From: Streptomyces sp. SS1-1
GTDB taxonomy: Bacteria; Actinomycetota; Actinomycetes; Streptomycetales; Streptomycetaceae
Length of the DNA: 64,000 bases
Assembly: GCF_008973465.1 (NCBI RefSeq)
Contig: NZ_WBXN01000004.1
Location: 992,001-1,056,000 of the forward strand
Direction of reading: 5' to 3'
The notes beneath the pieces were generated by a model, which worked only from the letters and a program-made list of their open reading frames with translations, had not been told where the DNA came from and searched no databases. The position numbers were made by a program, and so were the translations under genes. Below, piece by piece: positions 1 to 8,144 of this stretch. The stretch's first letter is position 1, and each line of letters starts with the position of its first letter.

Positions 1-317
1 TGTTCCGGCGGGTGATGGACGCCGTGGACCCGGCCCTGGTGGACCGGGTTGAGCGGGCCCTGCGGGACGTCCCCGGCGTCCGGGGTGTCGGCGAGCTGCG
101 GCTGCGCTGGATCGGGCACCGGCTGCGCGCCGAGGTGGCCGTGGTCGTGGACGGCGAGGCGACGGTGCGTCAGGCGCACGCGATCGCGGTGGACGCCGAG
201 CACGCGCTGCTGCACGCCGTCCCCCGGCTCACGGCGGCGCTGGTGCACGCCGATCCGGCGCCGGTGACGGGCGAGGAGGACCCGCACCATGTGCTCGCGC
301 ACCACATGACGGCGTGA
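1..317 (+). CDS. Cation diffusion facilitator transporter, C-terminal end (partial)
   Basis: The gene enters from the left edge; the first full codon in frame is at base 3. About 104 residues remain. They read like the cytoplasmic C-terminal domain of CDF metal/H+ antiporters: a helix (ALVDRVERALRDVPGV) followed by the beta strands RLRWIGHRLRAEVAVVVDG and a helix with HAIAVDAEHAL, the ferredoxin-like fold that dimerises in these Zn/Fe/Mn exporters. No membrane segment is inside the window, so the substrate cannot be judged. It ends 11 bases before the convergent gene at 329. Membership of the CDF family is inferred from this domain only. Confidence 0.72.
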   Translation, partial: FRRVMDAVDPALVDRVERALRDVPGVRGVGELRLRWIGHRLRAEVAVVVDGEATVRQAHAIAVDAEHALLHAVPRLTAALVHADPAPVTGEEDPHHVLAHHMTA

Positions 318-328
318 GACATCGCGCC

Positions 329-892
329 TCAGCCCGCGGCGACGCCGAGCCCCTCCAGGACGACGGCGTTGGGCAGTTCGGCGAACGCCTTGCCGGGGAC
401 CAGCAGCTTGCCGCGCCGGCGGCCGCTGCCGACCAGCACGTACGGCAGGTCGACGACGGCCGGGTCGACGAGCAGGGGCCAGGAGGCGGGCAGGCCGATC
501 GGGGTGATGCCGCCGTACTCCATGCCGGTCTCGCCGGTGGCGGTGTCCATGGAGGCGAAGGACGCCTTGCGGGCGCCGAGCGTACGGCGGACGACGCCGT
601 TCACGTCGGCGCGGGTGGTGGACAGGACCAGGCAGGCCGCGAGCGTGGTCTCACCGCCGCGCTTCCCGGCGACGACCACGCAGTTCGCGGACGTCTCGAG
701 GAGTTCCTGCCCGTAGTGCTCGACGAAGACGGCGGTGTCGGCCCACTGCGGGTCGGTGTCGACGTAGACGATCTGCTCGGCGGGGACGCTGCCGTGCCAG
801 TTCCGTACGGCGTCGGCGACCGGGCCGATCAGGGCGTCGAGGCACTCGGGAGCGGGTGTGGCGGTGTCGAACTGTCCGATGGGTGCGTCCAT
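329..892 (-). CDS. YbaK/EbsC-family aminoacyl-tRNA deacylase-like protein
   Basis: This 187-residue protein matches the YbaK/ProX fold, whose members hydrolyse mischarged tRNAs (for example Cys-tRNA-Pro) in the cytoplasm. Visible signs are the strands EQIVYVDTDPQ and CVVVAGKRGGETTLAACLVLS, the family motif of a conserved lysine followed by a lid segment (TLGARKASFASMDTATGETG), and the terminal glycine-rich stretch around YGGITPIGLPASWPLLVD. The ATG at 892 starts the protein close to the first conserved strand, and the length is usual for the family. It is a single gene, convergent with the CDF gene and downstream of the XRE-cupin regulator. Exact tRNA specificity cannot be read from sequence. 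Confidence 0.82.
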   Translation of the reverse strand: MDAPIGQFDTATPAPECLDALIGPVADAVRNWHGSVPAEQIVYVDTDPQWADTAVFVEHYGQELLETSANCVVVAGKRGGETTLAACLVLSTTRADVNGVVRRTLGARKASFASMDTATGETGMEYGGITPIGLPASWPLLVDPAVVDLPYVLVGSGRRRGKLLVPGKAFAELPNAVVLEGLGVAAG

Positions 893-935
893 GGCCGCAC
901 GCTAACAGGCGCCCGGCCGCCGTCGGAGGGACGTC

Positions 936-1508
936 TCAGCGTGCGGGCGGGACGGAGACGGCGAGCATCCACTCGGCCGGGACGTCGCCCTGGTTGCCGT
1001 ACACGTGCGGGGCGTCGGCCTCGAAGGTGGCGCTCGCGCCGGCCGGGACGCGGTGGTCCACGCCGTCGACGGTGAGGGTCAGTTCGCCGGCCGTGACGTG
1101 CACGATCTCGACGGTGCCCACGGGGTGCGCGTCCGAGCTGCTGCTCTCGCCCGGCATCATCCGCCAGTGCCACATCTCCATCGGGCCGGGGGCCTCCGCC
1201 CCGGCGAGGAGCCGGCTGTGACTGCCGGCGTCGGTGTGCCACAGCCGGACGACCTGGTCGGCCGGGACGACCCGCACCTTCGGGCCCCGCTCGTAGTCGA
1301 GGAGCGTGGTGATGCTGACGCCGAGGGCGTCGCCGATCTTGACGACCGTGCCGAGGCTGGGGTTGGTGCGGGCCTGCTCGATCTGGATGAGCATGCCGCG
1401 GCTGACGCCGGCCCGGGACGCGAGCACGTCCAGCGTGAAGCCGCGCACCGTCCGCCAATGCTTGACGTTGCGTGCCAGGGACTGGGTCAGCAGGTCGAGG
1501 TCCGACAC
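936..1508 (-). CDS. XRE-family regulator with C-terminal cupin domain
   Basis: The protein has 190 residues. Residues about 10-65 form a Cro/CI-type helix-turn-helix (RGFTLDVLASRAGVSRGML, then a recognition region with NPSLGTVVKIGDALG). Residues about 105-185 form a small cupin barrel (HPVGTVEIVHVTAGELTL, VPAGASATFEADAPHVYGN). This XRE-cupin architecture is common in regulators of small-molecule export and catabolism, where the cupin binds the effector. I use the GTG at 1508, with GGACGG five bases upstream, because an in-frame extension to 1763 would run through the divergent transporter promoter and has no family support. It is divergent from the DMT exporter at 1612 and probably controls it. 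Confidence 0.85.
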   Translation of the reverse strand: MSDLDLLTQSLARNVKHWRTVRGFTLDVLASRAGVSRGMLIQIEQARTNPSLGTVVKIGDALGVSITTLLDYERGPKVRVVPADQVVRLWHTDAGSHSRLLAGAEAPGPMEMWHWRMMPGESSSSDAHPVGTVEIVHVTAGELTLTVDGVDHRVPAGASATFEADAPHVYGNQGDVPAEWMLAVSVPPAR

Positions 1509-1530
1509 ATTCCGTCCTTGCGGAGTCCAA

Positions 1531-1557
1531 TATTTTAGATGACAGGGTCCACTGGAC
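1531..1557. promoter_or_regulatory. Divergent promoter region with short palindrome
   Basis: The 103 bases between the XRE-cupin regulator and the exporter hold an AT-rich patch unusual for this DNA (TATTTTAG, 1531-1538; TAAAAT on the other strand, a fair -10 box for the regulator). A perfect 11-base palindrome, GTCCACTGGAC, lies at 1547-1557. The position suits an operator for the adjacent regulator. Binding is an inference; no experimental motif is known to me. Confidence 0.4.
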
Positions 1558-1611
1558 AGCACTACCGTGGGGTGCACCCGATCGTGCACGGAACTGTACT
1601 GCGAGGCTCTT

Positions 1612-2469
1612 GTGACAGCACTCTTCGCCCTGGCCACCAGTCTGCTCTGGGGTCTGGCGGACTTCGGCGGAGGCGTGCTGACCCGGCGCACCCCCGCGCT
1701 GACGGTGGTCGTCGTCTCGCAGGCCATCGCGGCGGCCGTGCTCGGCGTGATCGTCCTGGCCACGGGTGCGTGGAGCGAGGCGGGGCCGCGGTTGTGGTGG
1801 GCGGTCGCGGCCGGCTTGGTGGGCCCCGTGGCCCTCCTCTGCTTCTACAAGGCGCTCGCGCTCGGCCCCATGGGCGTGGTCTCCCCGCTCGGCACGGTGG
1901 GCGTGGCCGTCCCGGTCGGGGCGGGCCTCTTCCTGGGCGAGCGGCCCGGTCTGGTGCAGACGGCGGGGATCGCGGTGGCGGTGCTCGGAGTGGTCCTGGC
2001 GGGCGGGCCGCAGCTGCGGGGCGCTCCGGTGCAGCGGCGGGCGATCCTGCTCACGCTGGTCGCGGCCTTCGGCTTCGGCACGGTCTTCGTCCTGGTCGCG
2101 GAGGCGTCGACCACCATCACCGGGCTGTTCCTCGCGCTCTTCGTACAGCGCGTCGTCAACGTCGGCGCCGGCGGCCTCGCGCTGTACGTCTCGGTGCGGC
2201 GGGGGGCACCCGCCCTCCCGGACGGCGCCTTCCCCTGGCACTCGCTCCCCGCGCTCGCCTTCGTCGGTCTCGCCGATGTCGCGGCGAACGGCACCTATGT
2301 GGTCGCCGCACACCACGGCCCGGTGACCGTGGCCGCCGTACTCGCCTCGCTCTACCCGGTGGTGACCGCCCTGGCGGCACGCGGCGTACTACGGGAACGC
2401 CTGGCCGGCCTACAGGCGGCGGGGGCGGGGCTGGCCCTGGTGGGAACGGTACTGCTGGCGGCGGGCTGA
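1612..2469 (+). CDS. EamA/DMT-superfamily membrane transporter
   Basis: This 285-residue protein has about ten hydrophobic segments in two homologous halves, as in EamA (drug/metabolite) exporters. The first half starts with ALATSLLWGLADFGGGVLTR and contains the conserved ALALGPMGVVSPLGTVGVAVP stretch; the second half contains VAAHHGPVTVAAVLASLYPV and ends LVGTVLLAAG. The GTG at 1612 puts the first membrane helix directly at the N terminus; an earlier in-frame start at 1567 would add polar residues inside the promoter region. It is transcribed away from the XRE-cupin regulator, which suggests an inducible exporter. The substrate is unknown. It is one of four EamA genes in this window. Confidence 0.85.
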   Translation: MTALFALATSLLWGLADFGGGVLTRRTPALTVVVVSQAIAAAVLGVIVLATGAWSEAGPRLWWAVAAGLVGPVALLCFYKALALGPMGVVSPLGTVGVAVPVGAGLFLGERPGLVQTAGIAVAVLGVVLAGGPQLRGAPVQRRAILLTLVAAFGFGTVFVLVAEASTTITGLFLALFVQRVVNVGAGGLALYVSVRRGAPALPDGAFPWHSLPALAFVGLADVAANGTYVVAAHHGPVTVAAVLASLYPVVTALAARGVLRERLAGLQAAGAGLALVGTVLLAAG

Positions 2470-2935
2470 CCGGGGCGGGCCGCGCCGGGCCGTACCGAGC
2501 GCGCCGACGTGGGCGCGTGCTGCCGCCGCGGACTGATCCGTGTCGGCTGTGCCGGGCGCATCCTCGCGTGCGGTGCTGTCGGCGGCGTGCCAGGCGCATC
2601 CCCACGAGCACGGCCCCGCCGCCCGCAACCTCCCCCGACGAGCCGTACCAGGCTCACCCCCGCCAGCACGGTCCCACCCGCCGCAGCCCGCCCCGAACAC
2701 CCCAGCCAGGCCCGCCCACATAGGCACACGCTGCCGCCGCAGGACCACCGCGCCGGCCACGTCTGGCCCACCTGCGCAGCACGATCCTGCCGGCCGCAGG
2801 CCTACCGCACCGGCCCCGCGCGGCGCACCGGCGAGCACAGCCCTGCCGGCCCCAGGCCAACCGGCACCGGCCGTGCCGTGCCGGGCCCGCGCCCGCGCCC
2901 GCGGGCAACGTGCCGCTGACCCGCCGGCGCCCCCG
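2470..2935. other. GC-extreme intergenic stretch with degenerate repeats
   Basis: These 466 bases separate the exporter stop from the stop of the minus-strand acetyltransferase. All six frames are open over long distances only because stop codons are rare at this base composition; no frame gives a recognisable protein. The sequence is loosely repetitive: variants of CCTGCCGGCC...AGGCC..ACCGGC (2788-2860) and of GCCNGGCGCATCC (2550 and 2588 areas) recur. I see no terminator with a T tract and no tRNA. It is best treated as non-coding. Confidence 0.6.
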
Positions 2936-3733
2936 TCATGACTCGGTGGCCGGCTCCGCCAGTTCCGCGGTCGTCCGCTCGTCCAGTTCCGCCAGCCGGG
3001 CCACCGTCTCCTCGTCGAGGTCCGCCAGTGCCTGGAGCTGGCCGGGGGTCACACCGTCCGGTATCGGTACGGGCGCCGGGGTCCGCAGCGGTGGCTGCCA
3101 GCCGTCCTCGGAGGTCCAGCGCCGTACGACCCGGGCCGGCGCGCCCGCGACCACGGAGTGGTCCGGCACCGTGCCGCGGACGACCGCGCCGGCGGCGACC
3201 ACCACGTTCCGCCCGATCGTCGCGCCCGGCAGGATCACCGCGCCGGTGCCGATCCAGCATCCGGGGCCGATCTCGACCGGCTCCATGCGCGGCCACTGCC
3301 GGCCGATGGGCTCGTGCGGGTCGTCGTAGGAGTGGTTGGTGGAGGTGACGTAGACGTACGGGCCGAAGTAGCAGTCGCTGCCGATGGTCACCGTCGTGTC
3401 GGCGATGACGTGGCTGCCGCGGCCGAGGACGACGCCGTCGCCGATGCGCAGGATCGGGTCCGGGCCGAGGTCGAGGTCGGGCATCAGCCCTGCCGTCAGG
3501 GTGACCTGCTCGCCGACGATGCAGTGCGAGCCGAGGTGGATCCACGGTTCGCCGAAGACCGTGCCGAGCGGGAAGGCCAGCCGGGTGGCCTCGCCGAGGG
3601 AGCCGAACCGGAAGCGGCCCGGATGCTCCGCGGTCACCGAGCCCGTGCGCTGCGCCCACGCCCAGCCCGCGTGGACGGCGCGCTGCGCCAGTCGGCGTCG
3701 CCAGGATGAGAACGTGTTCTTGCGCTTGGGCAC
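2936..3733 (-). CDS. Hexapeptide-repeat acyltransferase (LbH/maltose-O-acetyltransferase-like)
   Basis: The protein has 265 residues. The middle (about 60-200) is a left-handed beta-helix made of hexapeptide repeats (ILRIGDGVVLGRGSHVIADT, VEIGPGCWIGTGAVILPGA, IGRNVVVAAGAVVRG), the fold of CoA-dependent acyltransferases. The segment STNHSYDDP carries the histidine expected to act as general base in the XAT/LacA-like group. A basic N terminus and a C-terminal acidic helical tail (ALADLDEETVARLAEL) lie outside the core. The acceptor is likely a sugar or a surface/secondary-metabolite molecule, but nothing nearby identifies it. It is divergent from the gamma-carbonic anhydrase at 3849, which shares the same fold. 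Confidence 0.85.
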   Translation of the reverse strand: MPKRKNTFSSWRRRLAQRAVHAGWAWAQRTGSVTAEHPGRFRFGSLGEATRLAFPLGTVFGEPWIHLGSHCIVGEQVTLTAGLMPDLDLGPDPILRIGDGVVLGRGSHVIADTTVTIGSDCYFGPYVYVTSTNHSYDDPHEPIGRQWPRMEPVEIGPGCWIGTGAVILPGATIGRNVVVAAGAVVRGTVPDHSVVAGAPARVVRRWTSEDGWQPPLRTPAPVPIPDGVTPGQLQALADLDEETVARLAELDERTTAELAEPATES

Positions 3734-3848
3734 GGCCTCACGGTACTGAGCGTTCGCGGCCGTGATGAGGCCGAGGGCCTGTGATCTTCGCCCTACCAGG
3801 TGGCGTACGGTGCGCGGTGTCGACGACGTTCACGGTGAGGAGAGGGCG

Positions 3849-4385
3849 ATGACGGACAAGGCGCTGGTCATGGGGATCGCGGGACGGGAGCCGAGGATCG
3901 ACGGGTCCGCGTTCGTGGCGCCGACGGCGTCCGTGATCGGGGACGTCACCCTGGAGGCGGGCGCCAGCGTCTGGTACGGCGCGGTGGTGCGCGGCGACGT
4001 CGAGTCGATCTCCGTCGGGGAGCGGGCCAACATCCAGGACAACTGCACGCTCCACGCCGACCCGGGTTTCCCGGTGCGCGTGGGCGCGCGGGTGTCGGTC
4101 GGGCACAACGCGGTCGTGCACGGCGCGACCGTCGAGGACGACTGTCTCGTCGGGATGGGCGCGACCGTGCTGAACGGCGCGGTCATCGGGGCGGGCTCGC
4201 TGGTCGCCGCGCAGGCGCTGGTGCCGCAGGGGATGGTCGTGCCGCCGGGGTCGCTGGTGGCGGGCGTGCCGGCGAAGGTGAAGCGGCCGCTCACCGAGGA
4301 GGAGCGGCAGGGGGTCACGCTCAACGGCACGATGTACGCCGAGCTCGCCAAGGCGCACCGCGAGGAGCACGAAGGGCGCGGCTGA
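3849..4385 (+). CDS. Gamma-class carbonic anhydrase family protein
   Basis: The 178-residue protein is a beta-helix of the gamma-carbonic anhydrase/PaaY/YrdA group. Three histidines sit where zinc ligands are expected: H69 (TLHADPG), H86 (GHNAVVHG) and H91, the last two five residues apart as in Methanosarcina Cam. The helix is followed by a C-terminal alpha helix (EEERQGVTLNGTMYAELAKAH). Members bind zinc or iron as trimers; many YrdA-type members show weak or no CO2 hydration, so activity is uncertain. The ATG at 3849 follows GAGGAGAGG at the right distance, which rules out the earlier in-frame start at 3762. Confidence 0.9.
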   Translation: MTDKALVMGIAGREPRIDGSAFVAPTASVIGDVTLEAGASVWYGAVVRGDVESISVGERANIQDNCTLHADPGFPVRVGARVSVGHNAVVHGATVEDDCLVGMGATVLNGAVIGAGSLVAAQALVPQGMVVPPGSLVAGVPAKVKRPLTEEERQGVTLNGTMYAELAKAHREEHEGRG

Positions 4386-4419
4386 GTCCGCCGCGCCCGC
4401 CGCGCCGGGCCGGGGGCGC

Positions 4420-5070
4420 TCAGTCGCCCGCGGGGACCGGCGCGGGCTCGGCTTCCTGGTGTGCGGCCCCCGCCTTGGCGGCCTTGCGCTTGACGATCAG
4501 GAACGAGGCGAGGCCGATCAGGACCGCCGCGACCAGCCCCAGCCAGGAGAAGCGCTTCAGCCAGGACTCGGCGACCACGCCGACGTAGTAGATGACGGCG
4601 GTCGTGCCGCCGGCCCAAACGATGCCGCCGAGCACGTTCGCGATCAGGAACTTCCAGTACGGCATGCGCAGGACGCCCGCGAGGGGTCCGGCGAAGATGC
4701 GCAGGAGGGCGACGAACCGGCCGAAGAAGACCGCCCACATCCCCCACTTCTGGAAGGACCGCTCGGCGGTCGCGACATGCCCCTCGCTGAAGTGCCTGGG
4801 GAACTTCGCGCCCAGCCAGGCCAGCAGCGGCCTGCCTCCCTTGCGGCCGATGGCGTAGCCGATGGAGTCACCGATGACCGCGCCGGCGCTCGCGCAGGCG
4901 CCGAGCACGAACGGGTCGATCTCACCGTGCTGCGAGGCGAGCAGGGCGGACGACACCAGGATGATCTCGCCGGGCAGCGGGATGCCCAGGCTCTCCAGTC
5001 CGATGACCAGGCCGACCAGAAGGTAGATCGCCAGCGGGGGCACCGTTTCGAGCCATTCCTGGACGTGCAA
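4420..5070 (-). CDS. DedA/VTT-domain membrane protein
   Basis: The 216-residue integral membrane protein shows the DedA (SNARE-associated/VTT) signature. LESLGIPLPGEIILVSSALLA is the first re-entrant region, ACASAGAVIGDSIGYAIGRKGG is the conserved G-D-x-x-G-Y-x-I-G-R motif, and FFGRFVALLRIFAGPLAGVLRMPYWKFL carries the conserved F-x-R-F-x-P/A-x-x-R region. DedA proteins help flip or recycle undecaprenyl phosphate and phospholipids and support membrane homeostasis; uppP at 13189 serves the same lipid. The C terminus is a cytoplasmic lysine/alanine-rich tail. The start at 5070 places the first helix near residue 12. Confidence 0.9.
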   Translation of the reverse strand: MHVQEWLETVPPLAIYLLVGLVIGLESLGIPLPGEIILVSSALLASQHGEIDPFVLGACASAGAVIGDSIGYAIGRKGGRPLLAWLGAKFPRHFSEGHVATAERSFQKWGMWAVFFGRFVALLRIFAGPLAGVLRMPYWKFLIANVLGGIVWAGGTTAVIYYVGVVAESWLKRFSWLGLVAAVLIGLASFLIVKRKAAKAGAAHQEAEPAPVPAGD

Positions 5071-5163
5071 CGCCGCTTCCTCTCGTGTGCCTGACCCTGC
5101 GTTCCCGGGCGCCCGCTGTGCGGTGGGCGCGCATCGGGGAAGCCTACCCGCTCTGTTGGACGT

Positions 5164-5180
5164 CCCGGGCGGCGCCCGGG
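5164..5180 (-). terminator. Possible hairpin terminator
   Basis: A perfect 7-bp stem, CCCGGGC/GCCCGGG with a 3-base loop, lies between the thioesterase-like gene and the DedA gene, both on the minus strand. There is no T tract, so termination is only plausible. Confidence 0.3.
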
Positions 5181-5241
5181 TTGCGTCCGCACCGACTCAT
5201 GACAGGCACGCGAGCCGGTCGGCCGTTCGCGGCGGCGTCGC

Positions 5242-5694
5242 TCAGCCGTTCGACCGCAGGGTCCAGGTCGCCGTCATCTCGCCGGTCAGAGCGCCGTCCG
5301 CGCGCCGGATCTCGATCGTCACCGGGAACTCGGGCCGCTCGCCCGCGTCCAGCTGCGCGACGACGTCGGCGGCCGGGCGGCCGAGGGTCGCGGTGGCCGT
5401 CACCGCTCCCATGGCGAGCCGGCGGTAGGCGATCTCGGCGCCGACCGCGAGCGGCACGGCGCGGGCCAGCTGGTCCCCGAACGCGGACAGCACGAGGGCC
5501 CCGCCCGCGGCCTCGCCGAGCGCGAACAGGGCACCGGCGTGCGGCCCGCCCACGTGGTGGTGGAACGCGCTCTGGTCCGGCAGGAGCACCACGGCCCGCT
5601 CGGGGGTGATCTCCACGAACTCGAGGTGCAGGGTCCGGGCCATGGGCACGGCGGCGACGAGCAGTTCGCCGACGGACAGCTGGTCTGCGCTCAT
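5242..5694 (-). CDS. DUF4442/PaaI-like hot-dog fold protein (putative thioesterase)
   Basis: The 150-residue protein reads like a hot-dog thioesterase. The segment HHHVGGPHAGALFALGEAAGGALV corresponds to the HGG-like helix cap of PaaI/DUF4442 proteins, followed by strands AVPLAVGAEIAYRRLAMGAVTATATL and VTIEIRRADGALTGEMTATWTLR. Such proteins hydrolyse acyl-CoA thioesters; the chain specificity is unknown here. The start is either the ATG at 5694 or a GTG three codons upstream; a much longer in-frame extension reaches into the divergent MFS promoter and is not used. The length agrees with the family. Confidence 0.78.
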   Translation of the reverse strand: MSADQLSVGELLVAAVPMARTLHLEFVEITPERAVVLLPDQSAFHHHVGGPHAGALFALGEAAGGALVLSAFGDQLARAVPLAVGAEIAYRRLAMGAVTATATLGRPAADVVAQLDAGERPEFPVTIEIRRADGALTGEMTATWTLRSNG

Positions 5695-5846
5695 GGCCGT
5701 CACGTTACTCGCGAGTAAGGGCGGGGGACAGACGTCCGTGACGCACCCCTCACCCGGAACCGGGCACGGCGTCCCGAGCGCCCGTTCCCGGCCGTGACCT
5801 GCGCATCGGCTTGGCAAACCGGGGGCCGGACGGCGATAGTCGGCCG

Positions 5847-7148
5847 GTGACCCGCGCCGCCCCCGCTTCCCGCCGCTCGCGCCGACCCGCCTGGGCCGGC
5901 CGCAACTACAGCCTGCTGACCGCCTCGGCGTTCGTCACCAACCTCGGCAGCAACGGCGCGCTGATCGCCGCGGCCTTCGCCGTCCTGGAGGCGGGCGGCG
6001 ACGGCGGTGACGTGGGCCTGGTCGCCGCCTCCCGGACCCTGCCCCTGGTGCTCTTCCTGCTGATCGGCGGCGCCGTCGCGGACCGGCTCCCCCGGCACCG
6101 GGTGATGGTCGCGGCCAACGCCCTCAACTGTGTGTCGCAGGCGGTCTTCGCCGCGCTGGTCCTCACCGGCGAGGCCGAGCTGTGGCAGATGATGCTGCTG
6201 ACCGCGCTCGGCGGCACCGGCCAGGCGTTCTTCAGCCCGGCCGCCGAGGGCATGCTGCTGTCGTCGGTGCGCGGGGAGCAGGCGGGCCGGGCGTTCGCGG
6301 TGTTCCGGATGGCGATGCAGGGCGCGGCCGTCGGCGGCGCGGCGCTCGGCGGTGCCATGGTGGCGGCGCTGGGGCCGGGCTGGGTGCTGGCGGCGGACGC
6401 CGCCGCCTTCGCGGTGGCCGGGGCGATGCGGGCCCTGCTGGACGTCAGCCGGGTGGCGCCGCGCGCGCCCGGCGGCGGCATGCTCGCGGATCTGCGCGAG
6501 GGCTGGCGGGAGTTCGTGGGACGGCCGTGGCTGTGGGGTGTGGTCGTCCAGTTCTCCGTCGCCAACGCCGTGGTCGCCGCGGCCGACGCGGTCTACGGTC
6601 CGCTCGTCGCCCGGGACCACCTCGGCGGGGCCGGCCCGTGGGGCGTGGCCTTGGGGTTCTTCGGCGCGGGCACCGTGGCCGGCGCGCTGCTCATGACGCG
6701 CTGGCAGCCGCGCCGCCTCCTCCTCGCCGGCACCCTGTGCGTCTTCCCGCTGGCCCTGCCGTCCGCCGCGCTCGCCGTGCCGGTCCCGGTGGGCGCGCTG
6801 TGCGCGGTGATGTTCCTGACCGGCGTGACGCTGGAGGTGTTCGGCGTCTCCTGGATGACCGCGCTGCACCAGGAGATACCGGAGGACAAGCTGTCCCGCG
6901 TCTCGGCCTACGACTGGTTCGGCTCGGTCGCCATGGTCCCGCTGGCGACGGCCCTCGCCGGCCCGGCGGAGACGGCGTTCGGGCGCACGCCGGCGCTGTG
7001 GGGCTGCGCCGCGCTGATCGTGCTGGTCACCGCCGCGGTCCTGTGCGTGCCGGACGTCCGCAATCTGCGCCGCCGCGGCAAGCCCGTGACGTCGGGCGGC
7101 ACCGGCGCCCCGGCGGGCACGGAGGCCCCGGCCGAAGGGATCGGCTGA
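5847..7148 (+). CDS. Major facilitator superfamily transporter
   Basis: About 433 residues with roughly 12 membrane segments. Residues near 20-60 (NYSLLTASAFVTNLGSNGAL) begin helix 1. The loop VADRLPRHRVMVAANALN between helices 2 and 3 is the MFS motif A variant (D-R-x-x-R-x-x), and a second-half helix set follows from LWGVVVQFSVANAVVAAAD. The sequence resembles the enterobactin-exporter-like (MFS_3) branch found next to varied secondary-metabolite genes. I use the GTG at 5847 because GATAGT just upstream looks like a -10 box of a leaderless message; a TTG at 5811 is the only alternative. It runs toward the convergent gene at 7184. Confidence 0.85.
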   Translation: MTRAAPASRRSRRPAWAGRNYSLLTASAFVTNLGSNGALIAAAFAVLEAGGDGGDVGLVAASRTLPLVLFLLIGGAVADRLPRHRVMVAANALNCVSQAVFAALVLTGEAELWQMMLLTALGGTGQAFFSPAAEGMLLSSVRGEQAGRAFAVFRMAMQGAAVGGAALGGAMVAALGPGWVLAADAAAFAVAGAMRALLDVSRVAPRAPGGGMLADLREGWREFVGRPWLWGVVVQFSVANAVVAAADAVYGPLVARDHLGGAGPWGVALGFFGAGTVAGALLMTRWQPRRLLLAGTLCVFPLALPSAALAVPVPVGALCAVMFLTGVTLEVFGVSWMTALHQEIPEDKLSRVSAYDWFGSVAMVPLATALAGPAETAFGRTPALWGCAALIVLVTAAVLCVPDVRNLRRRGKPVTSGGTGAPAGTEAPAEGIG

Positions 7149-7183
7149 CGGCACCGGCCCCTGATCGCATGGCTCGCGGACGG

Positions 7184-8029
7184 TCAGCCGATGCCGAACG
7201 CCCCCTCGGGCGGCTCGGGTGACGGGACGGCGTCCTCGTCGCGCACCGGACGCGCCGCCCCCATGAAGGCCCGCACCCCGGCGCCGTGCTCCACGCGCGC
7301 GGGGAACGCGTCGCCCGCGGTCAGCCGGGCCAGGGCGGCCGTGTCCACGGGCCGGTGCGCGGCGACCAGGACCGCGTTCCCGAAGCGCCGCCCGCGCAGC
7401 ACGGCCGGTTCGGCGATCAGCGCGAGCTCCTCGAAGACGGTGGCCAGGTTGGCCAGTTGGGAGCGCAGGAAGGCGAACGGCGCGGCGTCGGCGAGGTTCG
7501 CGAGGTAGACCCCGTCGCCCCGGAGCACCCGGGCGGCGGCGCGGGCGTACTCGACGGACGTGATGTGCGCGGGCACCCGGGAGCCCCGGAACACGTCCGC
7601 GACGAGCACGTCGGCGGACTGCGCCGGGGCGGCGTCGAGCCAGGCCCGCGCGTCGGCGGCGTGCGCGGTGATGTCGGCGCCCGCGGGCGTCGGCAGATGC
7701 TCCAGGACGAGGTCCAGCAGCGCGCCGTCGAGTTCCACGACGTGCTGCCGGGAGCCCGGCCGGGTGGCGGCGACGTACCGGGGCAGGGTGAGCGCCCCAC
7801 CCCCGAGATGCACCACGTCCAGGGCGCGCCCCGGCTCCGCCACGACGTCCAGCGCGTGCCCGACCCGGCGCACGTACTCGAACTCCAGGTGCGTGGGCGC
7901 GTCGAGATCGACGTACGACTGCGGGGCGCCGTCGACGGTGAGCAGCCAGGCCCGTTCGCGGTCGACGTCGGGCATGAGCTTGGCGAAGCCGTGCCCGGTG
8001 GCACCGGCGACGGGTCTGGAGTCGTTCAC
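7184..8029 (-). CDS. Spermidine synthase-like class I methyltransferase-fold protein
   Basis: The 281-residue protein has the Rossmann core of the spermidine synthase/PMT family: ALDVVHLGGGALTLPRYVAAT (the glycine-rich loop), HVVELDGALLDLVLEHL (acidic residue that binds the ribose), ADITAHAADARAWL and ADVLVADVFRGS. The N-terminal segment AWLLTVDGAPQSYVDLDAPTHLEFEYVRR matches the beta-hairpin region that precedes the core. The usual catalytic D-x-x-D pocket for putrescine is not obvious, so the polyamine reaction should not be assumed. It lies downstream of tuf3, behind that gene's terminator. Confidence 0.8.
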   Translation of the reverse strand: MNDSRPVAGATGHGFAKLMPDVDRERAWLLTVDGAPQSYVDLDAPTHLEFEYVRRVGHALDVVAEPGRALDVVHLGGGALTLPRYVAATRPGSRQHVVELDGALLDLVLEHLPTPAGADITAHAADARAWLDAAPAQSADVLVADVFRGSRVPAHITSVEYARAAARVLRGDGVYLANLADAAPFAFLRSQLANLATVFEELALIAEPAVLRGRRFGNAVLVAAHRPVDTAALARLTAGDAFPARVEHGAGVRAFMGAARPVRDEDAVPSPEPPEGAFGIG

Positions 8030-8050
8030 TCCCCCATTGTGGGCGCCCCC

Positions 8051-8113
8051 GTCCCGCCACCGGCACGGGGGCCGTGCGCCCCGGTCCCGTCACCGGCACG
8101 GGGGCCGTGCGCC
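8051..8113. repeat. 30-bp direct repeat, two copies
   Basis: Bases 8051-8080 and 8084-8113 are identical but for one base (CGCCACC versus CGTCACC), with a period of 33. Each copy holds GGCACGGGGGCCGTGCG, itself nearly self-complementary. The second copy provides the left arm of the tuf3 terminator, so the repeat may have duplicated part of that hairpin. Confidence 0.8.
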
Positions 8114-8138
8114 AGGCAGTCCCGGTCGCACGGCCCCC
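8100..8138 (-). terminator. tuf3 terminator hairpin
   Basis: GGGGGCCGTGC (8100-8110) pairs perfectly with GCACGGCCCCC (8128-8138) over 11 bp with a 17-base loop, seven bases beyond the tuf3 stop. There is no U tract, as is common for streptomycete terminators. Confidence 0.7.
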
Positions 8139-8144
8139 GGTCCG

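Noticed and set aside
829..2316. A long open frame on the minus strand across the XRE-cupin gene and the exporter
   Set aside because: It is rich in Arg/His/Gly/Pro with no family likeness and overlaps three well-supported genes; it is a frame shadow of GC-rich coding DNA.
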